A DNA stretch of 64,000 nt from Dallia pectoralis (lineage: Eukaryota; Chordata; Actinopteri; Esociformes; Umbridae): NCBI GenBank assembly GCA_029465975.1, contig CM055744.1, forward strand, positions 6,793,192-6,857,191, in the 5' to 3' direction. Below the pieces are notes generated by a model, which ran no database searches, was not told where the DNA came from, and saw only the letters and a program-made list of their open reading frames with translations. Both the position numbers and the translations under genes were made by a program. This document shows, in pieces, positions 38,088 to 48,540 of this stretch (positions are counted from its first letter, which is position 1; each line of letters opens with the position of its first letter).

Positions 38088-39924
38088 ACAATAGTAGGAC
38101 TTTTAAAACATTTTTATATATATTTACCAAAATACTATCATTTTTTTAGTTCTGTCTTATCATTGTGATCTATCATTTAACCTCTCCTTCACTCAAGTGA
38201 ACAATATGTGAGTAGAAAAGGCCCTGGTACACACCATGGAGAAAGCAAGTCTTTGTTTTTGTGAACAAATATCAAGGCACAAACACACAGCAAAATATTC
38301 GTAATGAAATAAAGACAGATAGGAACACACAAACGTATTGAATGATAAAAATCAAGCAACTGCTTGCTAACGCTTTTTTCATAACTTTTTCTATTTTCTA
38401 AAGTGATTTTACATGATGAGGATTGGAAGAGTACATTGATGATCAGCTGTGATACAGTCATGCAGAACGATTAGCGAGAAAATACAGCGTACAATGTTTG
38501 GTATGTCCCGGAAATGCAATCAAAACCATGTTTCTCTCAGTTCTCTCCATTCACGTTATCTTTATTAAACAATACATTTGATGCAATTTAACGTTTTCTA
38601 ATACGCCCATATCTGTTAAAATTATGTATATTATATAAACTCTGTTTATAATATAATTATAAACATGCATGTTATCCAGTGTTTTAAAAATGGCCCTGTC
38701 AGTGGAATTGGAGAAGATGAAAACATCGTCCTCCAGAGCACATCCTGCCAAACCAATCTGTTTTCATTCACACTGCTCGCTCAACCAGGAAGTAAACCAG
38801 AACCAATGCGCTTGGAGGAGAGCGCACCTCTGGTCAACAATCACAATTAGGTTGCTGGCGCTCGACCCGCCATAGGGAGTTGCTAGAGCACGACACTAAA
38901 CTACATCCCTATCGGACCTTTTCTCTGACTAACGTGTAGAACCACTTTACAGGACACAGTCAGCATGTTTCCACCTGGTTTAAAACGGAGGTGGCATTGA
39001 TACAACTGGTCCTTAGACTGCAGCGCCACAAAGACGCCCCATGTCACCTGATTTTCTCTGAAACGTTTCAACCTCTGACAATACTTACAAAATGCAAAGG
39101 TACCAACGAAATATAATTAATTCGATATGAAACAAAAACTAAATATAAAATAGGCTCCTATTAAATTAAATGTTACATACGCAGAAAATAACGTAGCGAA
39201 TCAGTGATTGTTAAAACACTTTTACAAGGCTTTCCTACTAACTTGTCAATTAGTTTTAAAATAGAAAAGCCAGTCGAGTCCATCTGTGAGGATTGTGTTT
39301 CGGTTAGTCCTAAACTGCAAGCAGTGGGCTCTCTGAGCTGTCCAGGGAGTGACGTAGGAACAGTCAGTTAACCCAGACCCATGTTGATTAAAGACAAGAT
39401 GTGCAGTGTCTTTATGTGTGGTAACGGTTCAGAGAATCATTTTAACAGCTAAAACATGCAGGGGTTTAGATGAAATTGTGTGTGTTTTCTAGTAGAAGTC
39501 AAGGCTCTCTAATTTCCTCTCTCACCTCTATGATGTACTCAATTTTCAACCTAACCAGCGGAAAACAAAACATTACATCATGAAGGTTTCCTGTTGGGGC
39601 TCTGTGTGTTGTGTAATCTTGTGACATGCTTTGATTTCAACTTTCCCAATCCTTTCCGACCCGATCATGTTCCAGCCCCGTCCACAGCGTTCGTTTTTCT
39701 TTCTAGATAAGGCCTAAATTACATGATGAAACGCTGCAGTGTCATCTGACTGGACAAAGCACAGGGTCCCGTAGAGCTGACTACACTATTCACTCCTGTT
39801 TTACATGGCCTTCAAATGACCAAAGAGATAATGGGCTTCATGATCAGCATTAGATTAGCATTTTCCCCCCAATCTTTGTGCTCACCTCAGCTCCTCCCCT
39901 GACCTTCCTACCTCGGCCCCGCCC
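38088..39924 (-). other. gnai2: probable gnai2 3' untranslated region
   Basis: Continuous non-coding sequence directly downstream of the gnai2 stop codon. The length of about 1.8 kb is acceptable for a G-alpha gene. Short frames at 38189-38461 and 38551-38875 do not look like protein. Confidence 0.45.
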
Positions 39925-40115
39925 CTAGAAGAGACCACAGTCCTTGAGGTTGTTCTTGATGATGACGTCGGTGACGGCGTCAAAGACAAACTGGACGTTC
40001 TTGGTGTCAGTGGCGCAGGTGAAGTGGGTGTAGATCTCCTTGGTGTCTTTCTTCTTGTTCAGGTCCTCAAACTTAGTCTGGATGTAACTAGCTGCCTCGT
40101 CATATTTGTTGGCTC
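39925..40115 (-). CDS. gnai2: G protein alpha-i2, coding exon 8 (last)
   Basis: The exon encodes GANKYDEAASYIQTKFEDLN, then TCATDT and the C-terminus ending NNLKDCGLF, stop at 39927-39925. GANKYDEAASYIQ is the Gi2 version (Gi1 has a different sequence here), so I call gnai2. TCAT is the guanine-binding G5 motif. The cysteine four residues from the end is the pertussis-toxin ADP-ribosylation site and part of the receptor-recognition tail. The acceptor is CTACTCAG, and the exon completes a glycine codon begun in exon 7. The acceptor lies within about 15 bp of a minisatellite. Gi2 inhibits adenylyl cyclase downstream of Gi-coupled receptors at the inner plasma membrane. Confidence 0.95.
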
Positions 40116-40127
40116 CTGAGTAGCAAG

Positions 40128-41497
40128 AGGCATATATATATATTGTAGAGGCATATATATATTGTAGAGGCATATATATATTGTAGAGGCATACCTATAT
40201 TGTAGAGGCATACATATATTGTAGAGGCATACATATATTGTAGAGGCATATATATATTGTAGAGGCATACATATATAGTAGAGGCATATATATATTGTAG
40301 AGGCATATATATATATTGTAGAGGCATACATATATTGTAGAGGCATACATATATTGTAGAGGCATACATATATTGTAGAGGCATACATATATTGTAGAGG
40401 CATATATATATTGTAGAGGCATATATATATTGTAGAGCCATACATATATTGTAGAGGCATATATATATTGTAGAGGCATACATATATTGTAGAGGCATGC
40501 ATATATTGTAGAGGCATATATATATATTGTAGAGGCATATATATATTGTAGAGGCATACATATATTGTAGGGGCATACATATATTGTAGAGGCATACATA
40601 TATTGTAGAGGCATATATATATTGTAGAGGCATATATATATTGTAGAGGCATATATATATTGCAGAGGCATATATATATTGTAAAGTCATAAATATATAT
40701 TGTAGAGGCATATATATATATTGTAGAGTCATATATATATATTGTAGAGGCATACATATATTGTAAAGGCATACATATATTGTAGGGGCATACATATATT
40801 GTAGAGGCATACATATATTGTAGAGGCATATATATATTGTAGAGGCATATATATATTGCAGAGGCATATATATATTGTAAAGTCATAAATATATATTGTA
40901 GAGGCATATATATATATATTGTAGAGTCATATATATATATTGTAGAGGCATACATATATTGTAAAGGCATACATATATTGTAGAGGCATACATATATTGT
41001 AGAGGCATATATATATTGTAGAGGCATATATATATTGTAGAGGCATATATATATTGTAGAGGCATACATATATTGTAGAGGCATATATATATTGTAGAGG
41101 CATATATATATTGTAAAGTCATAAATATATATTGTAGAGTCATATATATATATTGTAGAGGCATACATATATTGTAAAGGCATACATATATTGTAGAGGC
41201 ATACATATATTGTAGAGGCATATATATATTGTAGAGGCATACATATATTGTAGAGGCATATATATATTGTAGAGGCATATATATATTGTAGAGGCATATA
41301 TATATTGTAGAGGCATATATATATTGTAAAGTCATAAATATATATTGTAGAGGCATACATATATGTTGTAGAGGCATATATATATTGTAAAATCATAAAT
41401 ATATATTTGTAGAGGCATATATATATATTGTAGAGTCATATATATATATTGTAGAGGCATACATATATTGTAGAGGCATATATATATTGTAGAGGCG
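40128..41497. repeat. AT-rich minisatellite filling gnai2 intron 7
   Basis: About 70 copies of a 19-20-bp unit (AGGCATATATATATTGTAG, commonly AGGCATACATATATTGTAG). Less frequent AAAGTCATAAATATATATTG and AGAGTCATATATATATATTG variants recur together and mark higher-order blocks. The array occupies about 1.37 kb of the 1.5-kb intron. Minus-strand frames reading YASTIYICLYNIYMPLQYIY are array translations. Confidence 0.96.
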
Positions 41498-41613
41498 AAT
41501 ATTTTGTGCCATCAGTTATACATCTCCAGTGCTACTTGTGGAGGCATCCTAAACAATCACATCTGCACTTGAACAGGTGGCAGCCTACAGACACATTGGG
41601 CAGGATTCTGTAC

Positions 41614-41767
41614 CTGTGTACTCAGGGAAGCAGATCGCCAGCGGGCTGCGTGTAATCTTCTCTTCGAACAGATCCTTTTTGTTGAGGAAGAGGATGATGG
41701 AGGTCTCCGTAAACCATTTGTTGTTGCAGATCGAGTCAAATAGCTTCATGCTCTCGTGCATCCGGTT
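41614..41767 (-). CDS. gnai2: G protein alpha-i2, coding exon 7
   Basis: This 154-nt exon, the family's standard size, encodes NRMHESMKLFDSICNNKWFT, FLNKKDLFEEKITRSPLAIC and FPEYT, and starts a glycine codon. NKKD is the G4 guanine-specificity motif. The acceptor is TTGCTAG at 41769-41768 and the donor is ACAG|GTACAG at 41613. Intron 7 downstream is 1498 bp. Confidence 0.95.
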
Positions 41768-42719
41768 CTAGCAAGCCGAAAGACAGACATGAATGGAGAA
41801 ACACTAGGTCACGCAGTGTCCAAGGGCATACACTTGTAGGTAAACATAAAGTTTGCCACAAGGGGGCAGCCACGTCTCACATTTTAAACACATGAGGACA
41901 ACCAGAGAGTCTACTCTAGTGAATAATCTGTTCTAAGCACTGCAGTAGCAGGAGACAATATGAAGATACGGGTGTGTCTATAGTGTGAGAATCATGAGAG
42001 AGAAAGCAGACTGTTTTATAGAGGATTTGGTTACACTACGGTTTGAGAGTCCCAATTCCCCTCAGTGGATTTTCTACAGGTAATGACACAATCAACAAAT
42101 GTTAAACAAAGCATCTGTGGATAAGCAACTGCTTGCTAGCGTTTAGGTTTGGAAGAAGGGTTAGGTTTAGGGTTGAGATAAAGGTTAAGATTAGTAAATG
42201 GTTAAAATCTTACTGACGGTCAGTAGAGAAACTTTACAGCATCGACGGACACACTTTTGGGACTCCCAAAAATCGAGTGTTACCAAAGATTGCAAGTGTA
42301 AGCCAGCATCCGTTAAACATGACAACAGCCTTCTTGGATGTACGTGTTAGTGAGCTTGTTTTTTTTTTTTTTTTTACCGTGGAGCGGCTTTACAAGTACA
42401 CTGTTATGCTCCTTTAAACAGTATGGCCAAAGTGTTCAGTGGTCCGACTGTTGTATTTATTTCCTGTGCTCTCGTAAGTAGCGTATCGTGGTGCATCACA
42501 CCACAGGCAGCAGATACAAATGGCACATTATGCTGCAATTAGATGATATCTTAGCGGCTTTAGCCGTTATTGAGTCATCAGCCCACACATCGCGCAGAGT
42601 CGTTCACCAATTACATTAACACCCGAATGAAAATAAAATGCATCTAATCAAACAGCCAATCCCAGGGCACCTGGGATTTTAAACTCAACAATACGTAGAG
42701 ATTTGTATTGGAATATGTA
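41768..42719 (-). other. gnai2 intron 6, repeat-free part
   Basis: Intron sequence with a 16-nt T run near 42360-42375 and nothing else I can support. The rest of intron 6 is mostly the Tc1-like element at 42720-44759. Confidence 0.6.
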
Positions 42720-42851
42720 CACTACCGGTCAAAAGTTTGGGCTCACATGTTTTTTAAAGGATAGCACATTTATGTCCATTAAAATATAATCACATTAATC
42801 AAAAACACAGTGTAGACATTGTTAATGTTGTAAGTTGACTACTGAAGCCTG

Positions 42852-43757
42852 AAATGGCAGACTAATAACGTAATGCCTAGATAGCAAATAAATGGCAGAC
42901 TAATAACGTAATGCCTAGATAGCAAATAAATGGCAGACTAATAACGTAATGCCTAGATAGCAAATAAATGGCAGACTAATAACGTAATGCCTAGATAGCA
43001 AATAAATGGCAGACTAATAACGTAATGCCTAGATAGCAAATAAATGGCAGACTAATAACGTAATTACTAGATAGCAAATAAATGGCAGACTAATAACGTA
43101 ATGCCTAGATAGCAAATAAATGGCAGACTAATAACGTAATGCCTAGATAGCAAATAAATGGCAGACTAATAACGTAATTACTAGATAGCAAATAAATGGC
43201 AGACTAATAACGTAATTACTAGATATCAAATAAATGGCAGACTAATAACGTAATGACTAGATAGCAAATAAATGGCAGACTAATAACGTAATGACTAGAT
43301 AGCAAATAAATGGCAGACTAATAACGTAATGCCTAGATAGCAAATAAATGGCAGACTAATAACGTAATGCCTAGATAGCAAATAAATGGCAGACTAATAA
43401 CGTAATGACTAGATAGCAAATAAATGGCAGACTAATAACGTAATGCCTAGATAGCAAATAAATGGCAGACTAATAACGTAATGCCTAGATAGCAAATAAA
43501 TGGCAGACTAATAACGTAATGACTAGATAGCAAATAAATGGCAGACTAATAATGTAATGACTAGATAGCAAATAAATGGCAGACTAATAACGTAATGCCT
43601 AGATAGCAAATAAATGGCAGACTAATAACGTAATGACTAGATAGCAAATAAATGGCAGACTAATAATGTAATGACTAGATAGCAAATAAATGGCAGACTA
43701 ATAACGTAATTACTAGATAGCAAATAAATGGCAGACTAATAACGTAATGCCTAGATA
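42852..43757. repeat. 38-bp minisatellite, about 24 copies
   Basis: The unit starts AATGGCAGACTAATAACGTA and continues ATGCCTAGATAGCAAATA. Variants are AATTACTAG, AATGACTAG, AATAATGTA and one ATATCAAAT. The array begins directly in the left flank of the Tc1-like element, where GGCAGA is an element word, so it probably grew from the element itself. Confidence 0.96.
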
Positions 43758-44050
43758 GGGGTACAGAGTTTCATTATCAGCCTTCATCACTCCTGTGTTC
43801 CAATCGCACGTTGTCTTTGCTAATCCAAGTTGAACTTTTAAAAGGCTAATAGATGATTATAAAAACCCTTTTCAGATAATGTCAGCACAGCTGTGCTGAT
43901 TAAATAAACGATAAGGAAACATTAAAATAAAATGTTTAAAAAAAATACTAGTCACAAGGTCAACAGTGAAGATTAGACTTTGGGATGTGTATTTCAGAGT
44001 GTTTTTATCTGTCCAGTGTCTGTGTTCCTTTGCCACTATTAATCTTTTGT

Positions 44051-44382
44051 TTTATTGGCCAGTCTTAGATATGGCTTTTTATTGGCCAGTCTGAGATATG
44101 GCTATTTATTGGCCAGTCTGAGATATTGATTTTTATTGGTCAGTCTGAGATATGGCTTTTTATTGGTCAGTCTGAGATATGGCTTTTTATTGGTCATTCT
44201 GAGATATCTCTTTTTATTGGCCAGTCTGAGATATGGCTTTTTATTGGTCATTCTGAGATATGGCTTTTTATTGGTCATTCTGAGATATGGCTTTTTATTG
44301 GTCAGTCTGAGATATGGCTTTTTATTGGTCAGTCTGAGATATGGCTTGCTTTTTATTGGTCAGTCTGAGATATGTCTTTTCG
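44051..44382. repeat. 27-bp minisatellite, about 12 copies
   Basis: The unit is TTTTTATTGGTCAGTCTGAG followed by ATATGGC. This word is a known part of the Tc1-like family and is normally single copy there, followed by the GCCTAGAAGGCCAGCATCC seen here just after the array. Since 27 is a multiple of three, frames reading LFIGQSEIW or LLVSLRYGF are open. They are artefacts. Confidence 0.94.
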
Positions 44383-44584
44383 ATGAAATTCTGCCTAGAA
44401 GGCCAGCATCCAGTAGTTGTCTCTTCACAGTAGCTGATTAGCCTTGAAAAGTATAAACATGAATTAGCACAGGACTGTTGGTTGTTTGGCCAGGGACATC
44501 TGTAGCCTATGTAGATATTCCATTTGAGTTATTTACAACATTATCAATGTTGTATTTCTGATAAATTTGATGTTATTTCAATCA

Positions 44585-44718
44585 ATATTATATTGTTTGT
44601 TCTGTTGTACTGTTCGTGTCTGTTCTTAAATGGGTGTATTCATTGTCGCAGCTATAGGTCAAAACAAATCCCCTGTGGGTGCGAACAGACGTGGCAAAAT
44701 AAACCTGATTAACAAAAA
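44585..44718 (+). mobile_element. LINE-like 3' tail inserted in the Tc1-like element
   Basis: The segment TTGTTCTGTTGTACTGTTCG ... TCGCAGCTATAGGTCAAAAC ... AATCCCCTGTGGGTGCGAAC ... AAAATAAACCTGATT interrupts the right arm of the Tc1-like element. It is homologous, in opposite orientation, to 63370-63575. Ending in AATAAACCTGATT (with an ATTCTG repeat in the other copy) is usual for 3' ends of fish L2/CR1-type LINEs. The family assignment is inferred. Confidence 0.6.
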
Positions 44719-44890
44719 ATATATAGTTATCATTGACCCCAAACTTTTAACTGGTAGTGTACGCAAATGGTATTTGTATGTTTTGTTTTAGCCACATACG
44801 GTACACAAGACGACACATAACGTAGGACCAGCAGATAACACATATATGATAGAACTAGAGTCTATAGGACTCGTGACTCTTCCTCCTCAC

Positions 44891-45020
44891 CATCTCCTCA
44901 TCCTCAGCCAGCACCAGGTCATAGGCACTCAGCGCCACGCAGAAGATGATGGCGGTGACTCCCTCGAAACAGTGAATCCACTTCTTCCTCTCTGAGCGCT
45001 GGCCACCCACGTCAAACATC
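44891..45020 (-). CDS. gnai2: G protein alpha-i2, coding exon 6
   Basis: This 130-nt exon completes a lysine codon and encodes MFDVGGQRSERKKWIHCFEG and then SAYDLVLAEDEEM. DVGGQ is the G3/switch II motif, and its glutamine is the catalytic residue for GTP hydrolysis. The acceptor is CCCCCCAG|G at 45022-45021 and the donor is ATG|GTGAGG at 44890. All key residues are intact. Confidence 0.96.
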
Positions 45021-46706
45021 CTGGGGGGGAGGTAAGTAAAGAAAGGGGGGTTGTCAGGGGGGGGGGTCAGACAGGGAGGTAGACATCCAGTCTCAGGCGA
45101 TGCGTTGACATTGTCACAAGGCCGTTCTGAGAACAAGGGATGCTGAGCAGAGAGGGGGAGTGATCCTTTAGACAATGACAAAGCACTCAGAGTTAAAGTG
45201 GGACGTAGCCGCCCCCTTAAACGTAACTACTGCTCTCAGGCCTGAGACGATGTATGCCTTGACGCTATAGAGAAAACCAGCAGCCGTTTACAAGCACAGG
45301 TAATTAGCTGATAACAAACCTTTCTATCACAGCTTTGTGGACCCTGATGTGAAGGGGGATGCGGTTAACACATTGCATTACACATACAAGTCATTTAACA
45401 GAGGCTCTTATGAGGAGCAACTTGCATTATTATGTTGATCACATTTTCAATCCAAAGCACATTAACAGTGATGTTATAAGAAATGAGTGCTTTGTCATAA
45501 AATTAAATAAATAAAAAATGTTCTCTGTCAATCGAGTGCAATATGCATGATTGATTTGAGGCATTAGTTTTAGAATAGGTGCGACTGTTGATCTGGTGCT
45601 GCTGTTCTACCACACGAGAAGAGACCGCAAGAGGAATGACATCACTCTGAGACTCAGCCAATGGGGAGCGAACACGGACAGCCGAGTGAAAAAACCCCAG
45701 ACAACACCTCTGACATCTGTGACGAGCTGAGGCTAGATAGAGATACCCGGGACCCGGAGGAGCAGAGGCCCAGACAGCAGTCTACCCTGGGAGGCAGACC
45801 GAGTAAGAGAGGGCTGGATGAGGGAGGTGAAAGAAGGCTGGGGTAGCCTCGTGGGTAGCTTTTATTCCTGCTGCTTCGTATTTGTCCAGTAGGACCCTTT
45901 ACCTCTGGCACATCACTGGTCATTACACACATTGGCCGACATGCATCACCACAGACACACACAATACCACCTAAGAGCTTTAACCGTATCTCAACCTAAC
46001 CCTGCTTCTATTATCTCTAAACATGTCTGACCATCTCTGACCAAATCTGACCACCTCTGACCATCTCTTACCACCTCTCAACGCCCTCTCAACATTCATT
46101 CAACATCCTATCAACATCTCACACCAACTCTCACCGTTTACAACTCGTCATCTTTCACCAGAATATCACATCTCCCGTAATTTTCTGGCGACTTTGTCAT
46201 TTTTATGCCATCTATTCGATCTGTATTATCCTGGAGATTTGTTTCCATGGCTACAACCAAAAGGACAGAGATAAAAAACGGTGACTCTTTTATTGATTGC
46301 GGCTATGTATAATTCATCCGAGGCATCCAATGTGTGACCTAAGGTAAATGTCAGACAGCATAGCGCTCTTGAGTTTATCTGGAACTAATTCACTGCGAAC
46401 TCATGTCCGAGGGCTAATTCAGACAGAAAGACAGACGGATGCATTCGCCCTCTTTTACATGTAAATGTGTGTCACGCTCTAATACATTTGAGTGAATCGT
46501 TTCACAGAAAGTATACAATTCAGTGTTTGTTAAAACCGCTCACAATAAGCAAGCAGAAGTCATGGCTGAAACAAACCGAGGGATAGGGGAGTTCCCATTA
46601 ACATAGCAAATCATTACCACATTAATGCCAGGCTGCACCGGGCCCATCCCAACACACTTAGACATACAGAGAGACTTATCCTGTTGCTTGTCTGTAGAGT
46701 CCTTAC
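45021..46706 (-). other. gnai2 intron 5
   Basis: G runs at 45023-45080 (7, 6 and 10 G, then GGG) give a plus-strand G-quadruplex candidate beside the acceptor. A dispersed-repeat word set (TCATTTAACAGAGGCTCTTA and GAGCAACTTGCATT) lies at about 45385-45435. A loose 10-11-bp repeat of ATCTCTGACC lies at 46020-46085. The 61-codon plus-strand frame at 45661-45846 has no known relatives. Confidence 0.55.
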
Positions 46707-46835
46707 TTAAAGTGCAGGTCCTTGAAGGTGAAGTGCGTCTCCACGATGCCTGTGGTCTTGACTCGGGTCCTCAGCACATCCTGCTGTGTGGGGATGTAAT
46801 CTGATTTGCCTATTCTCTCCATTTCGTTCAGGTAG
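46707..46835 (-). CDS. gnai2: G protein alpha-i2, coding exon 5
   Basis: This 129-nt exon completes a tyrosine codon and encodes YLNEMERIGKSDYIPTQQDV, LRTRVKTTGIVETHF and TFKDLHF. RVKTTGI is switch I (G2). Its arginine is the arginine-finger residue that stabilises the transition state, and its threonine ligates magnesium. The acceptor is CCCCACAG|C at 46837-46836 and the donor is TTTAA|GTAAGG at 46706. Confidence 0.95.
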   Translation of the reverse strand, partial: LPERNGENRQIRLHPHTAGCAEDPSQDHRHRGDALHLQGPAL

Positions 46836-46849
46836 CTGTGGGGACCACA

Positions 46850-46869
46850 AACACACACACACACACACA
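46850..46869. repeat. CA microsatellite
   Basis: Ten CA units immediately upstream (in transcription order) of the exon 5 acceptor of gnai2, about 14 bp away. On the RNA this reads (UG)10 just before the acceptor. Confidence 0.85.
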
Positions 46870-47139
46870 GTCAGATGAAAAGGAACATGGACTACACAAT
46901 GACCTGTCACCACGTGAACTACTTTCTCTCTACTATGATCGACCAAAGACCCCACCGCCGACTGCGCTTTAGAAATAGAACAGATCGACATATTGTCTGC
47001 CTCTCATCTGCCCTGCCTCTGAGTGGCCATCATGCCCACAAGCACTCTAGGCCACGCTGCCTCCTTAGGATCCTGGCCCCCCTCACCTCCCGCCAAGGCC
47101 TCATTGAAAATGAAAGAACCACCCTCTAGCAGCATTTGA

Positions 47140-47805
47140 GTGTGTCCTGTGTTTCGAAGCCTCAGAGATCAACACCAGCTTCAGTCCCCTTGCATGCTGC
47201 ATCGATCGAATTTGGAGCATCAGTTATTGTGGGTTCGATTACAGGCTCAAAATGGCCAGAAACAAAAATGTTCTTGTGAAGAATCCGTCCAATCTTCACA
47301 AATGAGAAATTGGAAGAAATATTTTGTACAGCTCTGTGTACTACTCCCTTTATGAAAGATCCCTTACCAGAATAGAAAGAAGAGTGGGAGGCCCGGGAGC
47401 CCAGAGCATGCGGGCAAATGCATTAGGGCCTCACAGGTCCTCAAGAGACAGCATAATTAATTAGGAAATGCAAAACACCAGTCTCAACATCAACGGTGAA
47501 GCGGTGAATCCAGAAAAAGCAGAAGAGCATGGACACTGGACAGAGAATTATTGTAAAGAAGTGTTATGGACAGGCAAATCTAAGTGTCAAGTGTTCCAAT
47601 CACAAAGAAGAATATTTGTGAGATCAGAACCATTGAAAAGATGCCAGAGGAGTGCTTGACGCCATCTGTAAACCACACTGGAGGCAATGTGATGGTCTGG
47701 GGGTGCTTTGGTGGTGGTAAAGTGGTAGGTTTGTACAGGGTAAATGGGATCTTGAAGAAGACTATCAATGAGGTGCGGAGGTGTACACTACATGACCCAA
47801 CCTAA
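47140..47805 (+). mobile_element. degenerate Tc1-like transposase relic
   Basis: Fragments of a Tc1-family transposase can be read on the plus strand in shifting frames: SLTRIERRVGGPGSP (about 47363-47400), GHWTENYCKEVLWTGKSK, QSQRRIFVRSEPLK, and then VNHTGGNVMVWGCFGGGKVV. WTGKSK corresponds to the WTDESKF catalytic region, with the aspartate replaced. Stops and frameshifts make it a dead copy. Neither terminal inverted repeat is visible, so the limits are approximate. It lies in gnai2 intron 4, antisense to the gene. Confidence 0.75.
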
Positions 47806-48062
47806 ATTTAAATTCCCATGATACACGCAAGAACAGCGTTGAGCCCGCAAAATGCAAAACTTTCTGTGAACTGCTTCACTGCTCAGAAATGCAGCTGAAT
47901 TGCTGCAAGGAATTGTGGAATAAGACATTCTCAATGGGCAGACTAGTGCAACAGGCATGTTCCTTAGACTCACCACTGGTTTGGTCTTGATAGAGCGTAG
48001 CCCCCTGCCAGAGTATTGTGATAGTATTGGTAACTAGCTATCGAAGCAATAAAGCATCTTGG

Positions 48063-48540
48063 AGGTTATGTGTTGTAGCTCCTTTATAATATTATATACC
48101 ATGGGCTATGTGTTGTAGCTCTTTTATAATATTATATACAAAGGGCTATCGGTTGTAGCTCCTTTATAATATTATATACCATGGGCTATGTGTTGTAGCT
48201 CTTTTATAATATTATATACCATGGGCTATGTGTTGTAGCTCCTTTATAATATTATATACCATGGGCTATGTGTTGTAGCTCTTTTATAATATTATATACA
48301 AAGGGCTATCGGTTGTAGCTCCTTTATAATATTATATACCATGGGCTATGTGTTGTAGCTCTTTTATAATATTATATACAAAGGGCTATCGGTTGTAGCT
48401 CCTTTATAATATTATATACCATGGGCTATGTGTTTTAGCTCTTTTATAATATTATATACCATGGGATATGTGTTGTAGCTCCTTTATAATATTATATACC
48501 ATAGGCTATGTGTTGTAGCTCTTTTATATATACCATGGGC
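48063..48540. repeat. 40-bp minisatellite, about 12 copies
   Basis: The unit is GGGCTATGTGTTGTAGCTC followed by CTTTATAATATTATATACCAT. TTGTAGCT recurs at a strict 40-bp interval. Two variant types (GGGCTATCGGTTG after ATACAAA, and ATGGGCTATGTG after ATACCAT) alternate in places and suggest an 80- or 120-bp higher-order pattern. The last unit is shortened. Confidence 0.95.

Larger units (their letters stand above)
42720..44759. mobile_element. Tc1-like element with two internal minisatellites
   Basis: The left end CACTACCGGTCAAAAGTTTG is preceded by TA (42718-42719). The right end, read in reverse, is CACTACCAGTTAAAAGTTTG and is followed by TA (44760-44761). Both ends are typical of a Tc1-like fish transposon. 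Internal landmarks of that family survive: AAAGGCTAATAGATGATTAT, CAGCACAGCTGTGCTGATTA, GCCTAGAAGGCCAGCATCC and TATTTCTGATAAATTTGATG. The transposase gene is missing. Two tandem arrays and a LINE-like 3' tail, listed separately, lie inside, so about 2 kb of gnai2 intron 6 derives from one insertion and later growth. Confidence 0.82.

Noticed and set aside
40059..41396. 445-codon minus-strand frame joined to the gnai2 C-terminus region
   Set aside because: YASTIYI repeats are intron 7 minisatellite. The true exon 8 begins at the acceptor at 40116.
44126..44441. LFIGQSEIW repeat frames resembling a membrane peptide
   Set aside because: A 27-bp minisatellite within a Tc1-like element. Hydrophobicity is incidental.
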